From Mytilisepta virgata (taxonomy: Eukaryota > Mollusca > Bivalvia > Mytilida > Mytilidae): a stretch of 64,000 bases of DNA. Below, piece by piece: positions 33,330 through 45,900 of the stretch. The notes beneath the pieces were generated by a model. The model searched no databases and was not told where the DNA came from. It worked only from the letters and a program-made list of their open reading frames with translations. The position numbers and the translations under genes are program-made. Positions within the stretch are counted from its first letter, which is position 1. Every line of letters starts with the position of its first letter. The DNA is taken from assembly GCA_028015205.1 (NCBI GenBank), contig CM051508.1, positions 14,092,001 through 14,156,000 of the forward strand, in the 5' to 3' direction.

Positions 33330-35100
33330 GCTCCCAGTTACTTAAGTTCACCTGGATGCAGTCCATCAACCATAAATGCAACAGTATGAGATCACATTGA
33401 ACTTATTTGCCGGAGTACTGACAAATCACCATATATGTTGTGGCATGACAGTTTATATTCTCTAGATCATGTATTTGCCGAGTTATGGATAAATTGGCTG
33501 TAAACTTTTGGCAAGTCACTCAGTCGTGAAATGCAAGTCACAGTGATCTATTTCCAGCTGGATGCTGACAAACCATCATAGATACATCTACATGCAAGTT
33601 TATATGACTCTTGTACATGTAGTTTTTGAGTTATACCTAGGTCTGATCAGGTCTAACCTAAACCTTAACCCAAGCACTCTACCGTTCACCTGGATACTGA
33701 CAGACCATCGTTAGTGCATCTGCATGCAAGTTTAAATGACTTGTTTAGGTGTAGCTAGTTTGATTGTAAACCATCAAGTCACTCAACCGTTAAATGTAGG
33801 TCACGATGACCTAATTTCACCTGGATGCTGAGAAACCATCACAGATTTATCTATTTGCATGTTTATACATGTAGGACTCGTGTACATGTAGTTTATGAGT
33901 TAAACCTAGGATGGACACAGACATGGGCTGACTCAAAATAATTCTTATTAAACTTTGTTTAGGGGAATATAAATCTTCTTCCAACTATATTTAACAATAT
34001 GGAGGGGTCATTTTAAACAGTTCGAAACCCAAAATATTTCCTTGCAAATAATAAACTGATACCACAGAGCGATCTCGAGTCTTGTGGTCACCCATATTGT
34101 CACTATATATGAACTCATCAGTCATGTGGAAAATGTAGGCCAAGGCGACCTACTTTTGGTACGGATGTTAGGTACATTGTACTACCCAAGATGCATGCAG
34201 TGACTAAATATAATACACCTACCACTTCTAGTTGTTGAGATATGGACCTTATCAGAAAACTTAACGTTAACGTAAACAAAATGGATCATCTCATGGTTGT
34301 GCCTAAAATGTTTCTGGTACACAAAATGGATCATCTCATGGTTGTGCCTAAAATGTTTCTGGTATTCAAATCAGGGACCGTTACGGTACATATTGTCATG
34401 GCGTCAATTTTTGCAGCACATGTGCAAGATGACAATAAGTACAAATTGATGGCGGCGACAATATGTATCGTAATAGACCCTGTTGCCTGTAAAATTATTT
34501 CATTTTCAAAATTTTTGTAATGAAAATACTTTCAATGAATTCAGTAAATTAAATGTCTTTTGAATAAAAGAAACATTTAATCTTTTTCGATGTAATGTCA
34601 CTTTAAAGTTCAAAAGTAATTAAAATTATTTTTTTAAAGTTACATTGAATAAAAACTTAGCATCTGGAAAGGATCTGGCAGATTAGGCTTTAATTTAATT
34701 TTTTTTAAGTGGCAAAAAAAATAACAACCTGTCACCACAAAACTGACCCGAGCAGGTTAGGGGAAACCAACCATCATTTTCCCTTGGCCTTACCTAAGTA
34801 AAAGAAAACGCAATTTCCAGTGTTAGTCAAGTTAATAACAAATACTGATAAAATGCCAGAAATTCCTTTGAAATTTTTCATGTTTCTATCTGCAATAAGT
34901 ATGTAATTTCCAGTAGGATAAATAAAAAAAATTGGTCAGTCAGAAAAAGCTGAATTTTTTTAAACAGAAAGTTGATGAGCGACAGACCTGAAATTGCATA
35001 TATAGTATGGGTCACTCACCTGAGGCTGCATACCAAATATCAGGAGCCTCTGACTGATAGTTGCTGAGAAAACTGTTATGGAAGTTCATGTCTGTTTTTC
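33330..35100 (+). repeat. Degenerate tandem repeat region, CACCTGGATGCTGA units
   Basis: CACCTGGATGC-like blocks recur near 33350, 33557, 33688 and 33819 (the last two steps are 131 bp), each followed by ACCATC, CATGCAAGTTTA, GTACATGTAG and GAGTTA blocks. Later segments (34080-34260, 34990-35100) carry related GACCTACTTTTGG and GTTGCTGAGAAAAC motifs. A 43-bp exact duplication (ATGGATCATCTCATGGTTGT) at 34279 and 34322 creates a repeated peptide in an otherwise unconvincing frame. Confidence 0.55.
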
Positions 35101-35520
35101 CCTGCCTGCCCAACATTCACCATTTTATAACCCAAACAAAAATAGGTTTGAAGCAAAATCATACATGTGATTTTACTAAATATGCCAATTCCATTGGGAA
35201 CTTGGCCACATCTATCTGATCACTATTCTCATCTGCCACTAAATTTTGTCGAGATAAATGGGGTTAGTCTGTGTATGTTTTTCAACCTGTAGGCTAACCC
35301 TACTACAGGCTGATATACTATACCTGAATACATGTATATCATTGTCAAATCTGCAATATACGTAACATCGTTTAGGTCAATATCGCGAGTCAAGAGAAAA
35401 TTTCATGGTTTTACTTTTTCGTTTAAAAATGGTGAATTTTAAAATTGATTTTAGGCTATGGTGCCCTAACTCAAGTCACGAAGTTTACGCACATTATTGC
35501 AGACAATAGTTGTTTTTTTT

Positions 35521-36025
35521 AATAAATAAGACGTGGTGTGCATCTTCTGTTGTCTTGGGTAGTAACCTGTGAAGTGTTTTTAGACGGGGAAGCAGATTTG
35601 CCTTTTTTTATTTTCATGCATGTGATGTTGGGCATGTGGTCACTTTCTGTTTTTAAAATTTCCAGTTGCCCACAAAATGTTTGTTTTTACAAATATAATA
35701 AATAAGACGTGATGTGCATCTTCTGTTGTCTTGGGTAGTAACCTGTGAAGTGTTTTTAGACGGGGAAGCAGATTTGCCTTTTTTATTTTCATGCATGTCA
35801 AGTTGGGCATGTGGTCACTTTCTGTTTTTAAAATTTCCAGTTGCCGACAAAATGTTTGTTTTTACAAATATAAAGACGCGATGTGCATCTTCTCTTTTTG
35901 GATATTTAATCCCTGGAGCCTTGGGTGAAGTGTTCTGTATAAGACGGGGAAGCAAGCATATTTACCTTTTTTATTTTCATTCATTTTGGGCATGTGGTCG
36001 CTTTTTAAATTCCCAGTGCAGATGA
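35521..36025 (+). repeat. Three tandem units of about 176 bp
   Basis: Units start at about 35526, 35702 and 35871, marked by AAGACGTGRTGTGCATCTTCT, GACGGGGAAGCA, TTTTATTTTCATGCATGT, GGGCATGTGGTC and TTTAAAATTTCCAGTTGC. The first two are nearly identical and the third is diverged. Lies just downstream of the receptor gene. Confidence 0.85.
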
Positions 36026-36666
36026 TTGAATAGAAAGACGATTGTTCATTTTCTTTTGTGCATTTTTCTTTACACTTACGCAACGAAATCCTAAACCGTT
36101 TTCTGTCAAGCTGTCTTTAGACAAACTTTTCCTCGGTCGATACCGGAAACTTCTTGTGATGTATACTTCCGGAACCGTATCGGTTTTCGTGATCCGGATT
36201 AATTAATTAGGGGTAATTAGCAAAACGCGGAAACAATTGCGTATGTACTGATAAAAGTTTTAAACTGCACAATGGTCTCATACTTCTGATATATAAAGAT
36301 CGCACGTCGCATTTGTTGTTGAAACGGCAACCCGGCTAACAAAAATTTGTCTCATTCTTTTAGTAGTATTAATTGTTGCAAACACCTTACACTTCAAAGT
36401 ATATAAAAAAAACAACATACATGCAAGACTAATAAACATTTATAAAGAGATTAGAATAGTCAAACGAGAATCCATCTCTCCCGTGTTTACTGTTACTTTA
36501 ACTATTCTATGATACAGATGTCAGGAAAATGCGTACACTGTCAATATTGTTAACAAATAACAAAATCTCATCAGTAATTTTCACGTCTAAAATTGGTAAT
36601 AGTAGAAACCATTATCCAAAATATCATGTTGCAGATTCAGAATCACCAAAGAATCACTAAAGGGCT

Positions 36667-36950
36667 CTATCTAGTTTTCGAACGAACCTCATCATTACTA
36701 GAACGACTAGAATTGGATAATGGCAACTTTTCGCTCTCCGTATGCATTTTTAGAGTATTCAGATGTTTTTTCTTATCTTTTTTTTGAGGGAAAAACATTT
36801 TGCTATTAAAAATCAGAAATACGAGTGGATTTGCAAAACTGTTGATAGGCGCTAACGCAAATAATACTTGAAACCATGGTCCCCATTCAACGATATTATA
36901 ATGTGACAGTACTGCTGCAACTGTGATTGGTGTCCAGCAAACAATATACA
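36667..36950 (-). CDS. GPCR coding exon 6 (TM6-TM7 and tail)
   Basis: Acceptor TTTTTTGCAG. Encodes residues 264-357: CWTP of TM6, a short loop, TM7 with LAPINSFANPLVF, then a basic and serine-rich cytoplasmic tail ending at TAG (36669-36667). I did not find a clear AATAAA signal in the next 300 nt. Confidence 0.95.
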
Positions 36951-39900
36951 CTGCAAAAAAAAGATATCACTTGTAATATAAAATTTTCTATGTTTGAATT
37001 AAGAACGTCAACTATCAGAAGTAAAATTATAAAATGAAAATTTTCGATGTGTGTTGTATTATGTCTTTAATTTAACATCTGTCTAAATTCGGATATTTTT
37101 TTTTCATTAGATTGTTTTGGCTTTACCCCGTTTTTGTCGTTTTGGCATTTTGAATTTTCTCTTCATGGTTTTGGATTGTTGTTTTGGTTTTTAACATTTT
37201 AAGCCTTCAGCATATTGATCACAACTGACGATTCTTAAATCGACGGCATTTGCACATCTTGTGCATCAAAATGGTATCAAAGAATTTTATTCAACAATTT
37301 TGTTACATTGCCATTTCCGTTTAATCCAGGGCAAAAATACAATTTATAAGTCATGCAGTCAAATGATAATTAAACATGTTGGAGTCTCAAACAGTGAACT
37401 GTTTGTTAAACCGTTGTTTTATAAGCGCTTAAAATCATTACTTCACTATATAAATGTACAATATCAAAGTCTGATCGCAAATGTTGTCTCAGCTTTTTTT
37501 GTGAGCCAGCGATCCACGAATTTACGTATCCCACGAAATTGCCTTTTTTTCTCTGTTAACGAAAATTGGTAACCACGAAAATAAATGAATCCACAGTATG
37601 TAAATCATACATGTACAATCGCGAATCTCTGTTGTACTCATGTTTGTTTTTTGTTCTTTTTAATTGTACACATGGACATATGATATTGTTTAGTAGTCTA
37701 CATTTATTTCACTGGTAACAAACATTTAATCTTAAACTACCATTTTTACATAGGTCATTTTCTAAGCCAAACAACTTCCAAGAAAAAAAAAGAAACATGT
37801 TACATGGCAAAGTCAACGTATATAGTCTTTGTATGGTAGACAGATGTATTTCAGTACAGCAAAGGTAAGGATGAGCAATGTATATTTAATTTTTGACTGA
37901 AATTAACTAGTCTGAACCAATTCTAATTGATTGAACGTTTTGATGTTTTCAAAAGTGTCCAGAAAACAAGAAAGAAATTGCCAATTAAAATCAAAAGTTT
38001 GTTACTAGTACTTGTGGACCTTTCTAAATTTTAAATTGATACGACATACTTGTGTTACAATGTGTTTAAATCATTATCCATCAATTAATTTCCTCTGATG
38101 CTAGAATCTTTTGACGTTTTCGTTCGTATATATTAATTTTTATTCTTTATTTTATTTTTATTACTAATTATTTTTAATTTAACATTTTTGTATAGGTTTT
38201 TTGGTCCCAGAAAATTTGAAAATGACTTTTTGACGTGCAATAAGTTTCCTTATATATCGTCTCTTCTAGTAAACAGGAATTTAGGCTGAAAGTAAAAACC
38301 CAATATTACCTAGAACAACAACGACAAGGAGTTTTATTGTTTTTATCTTTGCCCTTTTGATTGCGTGGTGTGCACACCGGGTGTTATTCAATGCATCTGA
38401 AAAGATAACATATTGATGCAATTACAAGTTTGAATTACACCATTTAAAAAAATTCAGGGTTTTGAAAAAAAAGGAAAAACGATGATTACATATAATTATA
38501 TTCAGTGATGACACTATGAACTGAAACCATATGACGAATGGAAAATCGTTAAACAGCTTAGAGACCAATGAGTAAATGCAAATGAGACAACAACGTAAAA
38601 ATGAATCCTTCAATTCCAAAACAATATAATTGCACACCTCTTAACATAGAACAGATGATTAAAGCAACGCCCGCTTAATTTCCCTATCATAAAATTGTTT
38701 GCAAAGAAATTTTGATATAAATGATCATACATTCACCCATTCATGGTATGGATAGTATCTTTTACCTAATAGTATAGACATTGCTCCGTTTCTGATATCC
38801 CTGCCAGTCGATTCAAAACGTGCTATCGTTTTCAATGTTTCGGGTTTTCATTCTGGAAGCGTTTCAGGAGCGTTCTTGCGGATGTTCAATTGATTTGTGA
38901 AATCATAATTGTTTATCAAGTATATTAATTCACATGTCTTTTTTAGCCCACCTGGCTAAAGGCCATGTCATGTTTTGTCATCACTTGGCGTCCATCGTCC
39001 GTTAACGTTTCACATTTTAATTTTTTTTCTCTGAAACCAAAAGACCAAATAAAATTAAATTTGGTAGGAATCATTAATGTATAGTCCTTTATAAAATTTG
39101 CTCATTTCGTCCCGATCGGACAACAAAGATGGCCGCCATGGGCAATTTTTGTTTCTGATTGGCTGAATTTTCAAAAATCTTCTCTGAACTGCTGTCAAAT
39201 GGATCAAAAGTTGACATACATGGGTGGTCCATTATAAAGTTTCCTCATTTCGTCCCGATCGGACTACAAATGTGGCCGCCATAGGCAGTTCCTGTTTCTG
39301 TTTGGTTAATATAAAAAAATATTCTCCACTGAAATTGGTTGGTAAAATGGAACGAAACTTTACATGAAGCATCTATTGGAGGTTCTTTAAACAGTTTCCT
39401 CATTTCGCGCCGATCGGGCAAAAACATGGCCGTTATAGGCAATTCTTGTTTCTCATTGGTTGATTAAAAGACATTTTCTTCTCTGGAACTGATTGAAACT
39501 TGACAGGAAGCATCTGTTGGAGGTTTTCTTTACAAAGTTTCCTCATTTTGTCCAGTTCAGGCGACACACATCAAGAAAAACAACTGTTCCAACAAGGCTT
39601 ACCACACTTCATAATGACAGGGAGAAGTGTCTTCTCTCTTTGAGGTACACCAATAAAAATGGCTGTCATGCCAGGTGAGCGATATAGGCTCAGCCCTCTG
39701 AAATTCTAGTTTTGTTACCTGGTTTACTTTGACAATTGTTAACAATCCATAGATACTATCCAAACAATGAATGGAATTGATTGATTTATAATCATGTGCA
39801 ACAATAAAAAATATCTATTAATAATTATCTGTATTTTGGTTTGCCTATGTGTCACGTCTTCGATCTTATATTGCTTACAATCTTGATCCTCATTTTCTAT

Positions 39901-42900
39901 TTCTAAAATTTTGTTATGACTATATGTGTACCTGATGGTGCTTCATCCAGAAAAATATAGTGTTTAGTACAAATATTCAGTAGCCTAGTTTCTTCTACTA
40001 CCTGCAAGGCAATACAGCTACTAATGAACTGTACATACCAAGTGGCATCACACCCCCCACCCCCTACCCAGTAGTCTTTGGTTTGGTGTTGGTGATACTG
40101 TGATTCAGACATGAATTTTTTTAAGCTTACAGTTGATAAATTGGGAAGTCCTATTAAAGTCCCGGTTAACGTTTGCCTTACCTGGAATTTAATTATTTTA
40201 GGATTATCTAGTAATGATTGAATCCAAGTTTGAAGAGTTCGGTCAAAAGATGATTGTTAATACGGTTGTAGTTCAATCATGGCCCATCCCAATAAGAAAA
40301 ACTTACCACTGTCCGATGTTTCTGTTCTAACAAATCCATTCTTTTCCCTCTTGTATATTGTGCAAATGATCACAGTATAAGAAGCGATCATAACAACTAC
40401 AGGTATCACAACGAAGGCAAATAGGTCAAAGATTAATATTCCCTACAACAAAGGGATATAAGTGTCAATTTAAAAGTGCAATTTTAAGAATACATTAATA
40501 ACGAAGTAAAAAACAACATGGGAAATTATTACAAACACTTTGAACGATCAATGGTATAGGTATGTAATAAGGTCAAAGTACCAAACAAAGTATTTAATTT
40601 ATGATCAAGAGCGAAATCTATGAAATTATTGACACCAGTAGAATCATATGATCTGTCAGATCCTAGCAAAATTATGCCTACAGTAAAATGTAAAGTAATA
40701 GGTAATTGAGAAAAAAAAACTGATCGATAATTTAAGAGATACAAAAACACAGGCTGTCAAGTCATACTAACATTAAATTGTGATGAAGACCGTAAAATGT
40801 ATGTGTGGATACTATTAGATTTTTTTAAATTGTATTTAATTTAAAGTAATTATAAAAAAATACATACTTCTTTATGCGGAATGTCGTGCCAACAATAAAA
40901 GATCATGTCAAGTTCCTCATACTTGATATATATCACATACTGAATGCCCAACAATAAGCCAATCACCCATGAAGATGACGCCAATCCAAAGCGGTACCGT
41001 GGCCCTTTTGCTGATGCCGATAATGGCCGAACTATGACGAAAGCACGATCTATTGTTATCACAAGAATGGCATATGTGGATACATACAGCGAAACTGTTG
41101 AAAAGTAGGCGAACCATAAATAACAGACATATTCATTCCATTCTACACGGAACCAAGTAAATACCAAGTGTGGAAGGACATAAAAAATACCAACAGACAA
41201 ATCTAAAAAATAAATCAATTGAAATATTTGCATTATGCCATAATTAATGTGTTTGTTATAATGAAGCAATATAAGCTTCCACTGCAGCACATTGGTTTAT
41301 AAATGTTTCATATTGATTATTCGGTGGAATATTATTTACTGGTTTTTGAGAAATAAAACATGTCAATGATAAAGCTATTTAAAATCAAGAGAGTATATTT
41401 TTTCCCGGAAAATTTTCAATGGCTTATATCTGGAAAACAAGCATACGGACCTATATTTTTTTTCGCTCTTTTAGTTCCTTTATTAATCCCTTATTAATTT
41501 TTACCAGTGTTATGAAAAGCTTGTTCTTTTGAAACTGAACAGCGAGCATGTATCTTAAGGAATTTAACGATTACATAATTGATTATATCTAGTGGTTATT
41601 ATCAATTTTATAATAAACTTCAGTGAAATTATCAACACACATATACTAGAAAGCACCTTAGGTTAGATAATCTATAAGAACCGTTCGATTACAGAATGGT
41701 AATGTGTAAGAGTTATTAATTTGATAAACAACATCTACAAAACTGTTTCTTTGTCGTGACTTCCAACACTGGAAACACAATGGTGAATGCCATGTTAGAG
41801 CTACTTATCCATTCAGACTACCTGCGTTTACCCTAATTTGTTGTGGGGTTCTTGTTTTTTTCTTCATTTTTTATTTTATGTTGGGTGTCTGTTGTTTGTT
41901 TGTTTTTTGTCCTTACCAGCCCGGGTTTGTCTCTGTCACTGCATTTATTATTGTCATATGGCCCTTCAAATTTTCTTCGGGGCCTCGGTGGCTGAGTGAT
42001 CTATGTTGTTCGTCATGACTAGTAATGGTCACTAGCCTGTTATCACTGAGGTGATTAGGAATCTTACCTGTTGCGCGTGTGTTCGACTTCGTTCTTTATT
42101 GACAATAGCCAATTTTCCTACCGAAGGTCAGCGGATTTCCCCGGGTACTCCGGCGTCCTCCACCAATAAAAGGTGACCGCCACGAAATAGCCAAATATAC
42201 CGAAAACGGCGTAAAACACAAATTGGTATAATACCACCGAATCGAAGTTTGAGTTCTTGAAATCATTACCAGCTCAGTTACTTGTATAACAAAAGCGAAA
42301 ACAAATATTTTTCAAATATACTGTTATAAAATCGTTAAATTTCATGAAGACTAAGGATCACCTCCAACCTTCATTTATTACTGTCTTTTGAGGGTTTTCT
42401 GCTTTATCATTTTGGTCATGTTTGTATATGTATTTTGCTATTAGACATTTCCAGTATTTGAGTCGAAACCAAATCGAGACCGAATCCGAAACCGACATGT
42501 AACTACATATGTACTTTTGTTTCAATTGTTATATATCAATAATACTCAAACCACAAATATATCACAATAATTCTAAACGATGAGTAATTTTGATTTTGAT
42601 TGGTGGACAACTTGACGTCTGGAATCTGTTATTTTCCGATAAATGACGTTCAGCGTATGAATATGTGAGCCAGTTAAAGAGTACCATTTGAAATGCTCCT
42701 TTCTTTCTTATTTTGCCTACAAGTATAGCTATTACGGAATTATAAGAAATAAGAATTGTTTTTCCGCAATTTATCGGTGTATAAACTCGGCCAGGTCACT
42801 CACAAACTTAACATTAAGTCCTTTGAACTTTATTCAATTTGTGAGTGAACTGGTCTCAAATTGCTTCAAATCAACTCTTATTACTAAAATAATGAAGGTT

Positions 42901-45900
42901 TTATTTATTGTTAAAACTAAATGTATTAAGCGACTTTGTAAGACAAAGGAATTTATCGTCATTAGAAAAACATATTTCTAGGTATTGAAAGATCAACTTA
43001 TATTTCAACATTTCTTGCAATAATTTCGTCGTTTATATCTTAAACCGGATTTCCAACATTTAGTTCTCGAGCACTGCTGATGAGTTGTAGGTCAACGAAA
43101 TGGCCATACAGTGCATCAATTTTTTCTGTATTTTGTGATAAGTTTTATCATATCAAACAATGACCTAGTCATTATTATTTTCACCTTTGGAAGCAAATTT
43201 GAAAAATAATAATGAATGTTTCATCATTTCCCCTATCGAACTTTTCAATTTTCTTTTATCTTTTGATTGAATGGGGGTTAATGACACTTTCAACAGTATT
43301 TCAGCTATATCGTGGTGGTCTGTTATAGTGACGGAGGGAGCCGAAGTGCTCGGAGGAAACCACCGACCTAGGCAACAGACAAACCTTATCATATACGGTT
43401 GCAAGTCGAATGCATCTTTTTGGTTGTTTACAAAGCGTGGTGGAAACTCACAACACGGCTGGAATAGGGTGCATTGATTGTAAAGGTAAACCAACTACAT
43501 TAACAACTCGGCCACCCAGTCATTTTTTATCTTTTTCAGTTGGAAGTAAAAGAGCGGTTTCTTTTTGTAACTGTCGTAATGTTTTAAAGTTGTTATTTCG
43601 CCTGTTTCGATTTATTTTTGGTTTCTTTTTTTTGTTTTATTTATTCTGTTTTTTTAAATATTTGTTTTATTATACACATCTTCTACTTTTTTTTACTAAA
43701 TTATATTTTATCTTTCATAGCTACTTTTGTCTTTTTCATTTGCAATGTTTTGCTTTCTTGTTTTTAATTTTTATGGATTTTTACTCTAAAAATTTACACA
43801 TTTGTTATTACTGCTTTTTTTTACAAAGATAATACACTAAAGCAGCAATGAAATAGAAAATAAAATTTAGTAAAAAATGACAACATAAAAAAGACCCAAA
43901 CAAAATTAAAACAAGCTAAATTACAACATTAAACCCTTACGACAAAAACTTCAACAAATATAAAACTGCTCCACAAGCTGTACAATGTTTTACTTCCAAC
44001 TAAAATAAAGGTTAGCAACAAAACGAAAGATAAACAGGGGGCCTGGGTGGCCGAGAGATTAAGATTGTTGGTTTTTCTGTATAATATCACCTCTGCGTTG
44101 TGAGCTCGTGCCTCGCTTTGTACACAATAAAAACGGTGCACTCGACATGCAACCGTAGTGATAAGTTTTTGTTAATTACCTGCTCAATTGATTTGCTCTG
44201 GCCTCTCCGCCAATAAAGCTTACCGCCACCATATAGCTGAAATATTGCTGAAACTGGCGATAAACCCCATTCAATCATCGATCAGGCAATCAAAAGATAA
44301 AAAGAAAAAGAAAAAATCGAGAGGGAAATGATTCAATATTCAATGTGTGTTTTAATTTTGCTCCGAAAAGCGAAAATAAAAATGATTAGGTCATTGTTTG
44401 ATGTAAACGACTAAATATTGCAATAAATTTTGACTTACAACTTGATCTACCAATACCTAGAAATATATTTTTAAATTAGCATATATTCCTTTGACCTACA
44501 CATCCGCTAAATAAATGTTATTGAAACAATAAACAAACACTTCATTACTGAAATGTACATGTGGTTTAAGGATTATTGAAATATAAAATTTAAACAGAAA
44601 TGTATGTGTAGTTACCAGTTGGTTTCGGTTTCGGATTCGTTTTCGGCGCAAATACTGGAAATGTCTATCATAAAGGCATCTAAAATTGTTTTGGTGTTGA
44701 ACATGACGGACGAGTCGTAAGATTGGGATCTGATTTAAATATATCATGTAATTAGGTGTAAATCAGTATCTGTTAAAATCCAATTAGCACTAAACCGAAC
44801 GACAAATAAGTGCAAAATGTGATGTGACGTTTTTAGTTTGGGAGGTATGAACTGGGAATCTCTTCCCGCATTTTTGCATTTTCGTATTCCTACACTTACC
44901 AGAAATTGCCAAATTAGCCACAAAAAATCCCATTCTTGATTTCTTCTTTCGTCGCAGAAGTAACAAAATAACTATTGTGTTACAACTGACAATTCCAAGA
45001 AAAATAATTATTGACACCCACTTTATAAACTGAAAAAAAAAATGCTAAGAGTTTAGACAGATTATTACCAGATGAATAGTCTATAATATAGTCAGATTCA
45101 TAATTAAGAACACTAGTTAACCTAGTATGTGGATAGAAGGGTTTGGGATATGAAGGGGCATTATCACTTAAAAACGCCATTTCGTTGACTGATAACGCAT
45201 CAATACAGGAGAAAATAATACAACTTTTGTTTGTTACTATTTTGTAAAATGCATATAATATGTTCTCTAATCTTCGGATTAGACAAGATGAAGGAATGGC
45301 TAAAGTATTGTTTAACGTCTCGTAATAATTTCATATGATGTTAAGATAAGAAGATAAGAATCAACAATAACTTGAGGATTTTGTTTGTAATTTCCTTTCT
45401 TATATAAAGAATTCGGAATATAAATGAAATGAGTAATTAAAATAAACCGACACATAAAACCTGCAATAAGTTGTGCGATTTCTGTTTGTACTGAACTCCT
45501 CCCTATAATTGTATTGTAGAAAATAAAATGTCTGTTCCCGTGCTGCATTTAAGCAGATGTGTGAATGTTACCTAAAATTTACCTTTTTAAAATACGTAGA
45601 AATCTTGAATAAAGAAAAGTCTACGAATAATTGAATATAGAATGGAATGTTTTGAATTCTCAGTTCCCACCTCCCTCATAATAACTTAAGATGACGGAAG
45701 ACAATAAAAACATTTCTATTTTTCTTAACTTTTGAATTGTGCTTTTCCTTTTAGAAATACCTCCTACAAATTCTTTTTTACCAAATTAATTGTCAACTAA
45801 AACCTAAAAACTTCTTTAATTTACTTTAAAAACTGCATTTTGGTTTAATTTATTAAGGCATAACGCCATTTAGATCCGGTAAAAGCTTACGACAAGAAAG

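Noticed and set aside
34242..34520. 92-codon frame with a repeated KMDHLMVVPKMFLV peptide
   Set aside because: The repeat comes from a 43-bp DNA duplication in a noncoding tandem-repeat region. There is no domain and no conserved context.
36120..36210. Cluster of CCGGAA / TTCCGG motifs suggesting ETS sites or a promoter
   Set aside because: It lies downstream of the GPCR stop, no gene start is visible nearby, and motif clustering alone is not enough.
41979..42090. Possible genuine tRNA-Leu/Ser gene
   Set aside because: The sequence has tRNA-like A and B boxes but no consistent cloverleaf, and it continues directly into a SINE body shared with other copies.
43410..43832. 140-codon frame, Phe-rich at the C terminus
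   Set aside because: It starts inside a minus-strand SINE and continues through T-rich low-complexity DNA. The composition is not protein-like, and it lies in a GPCR intron on the opposite strand.
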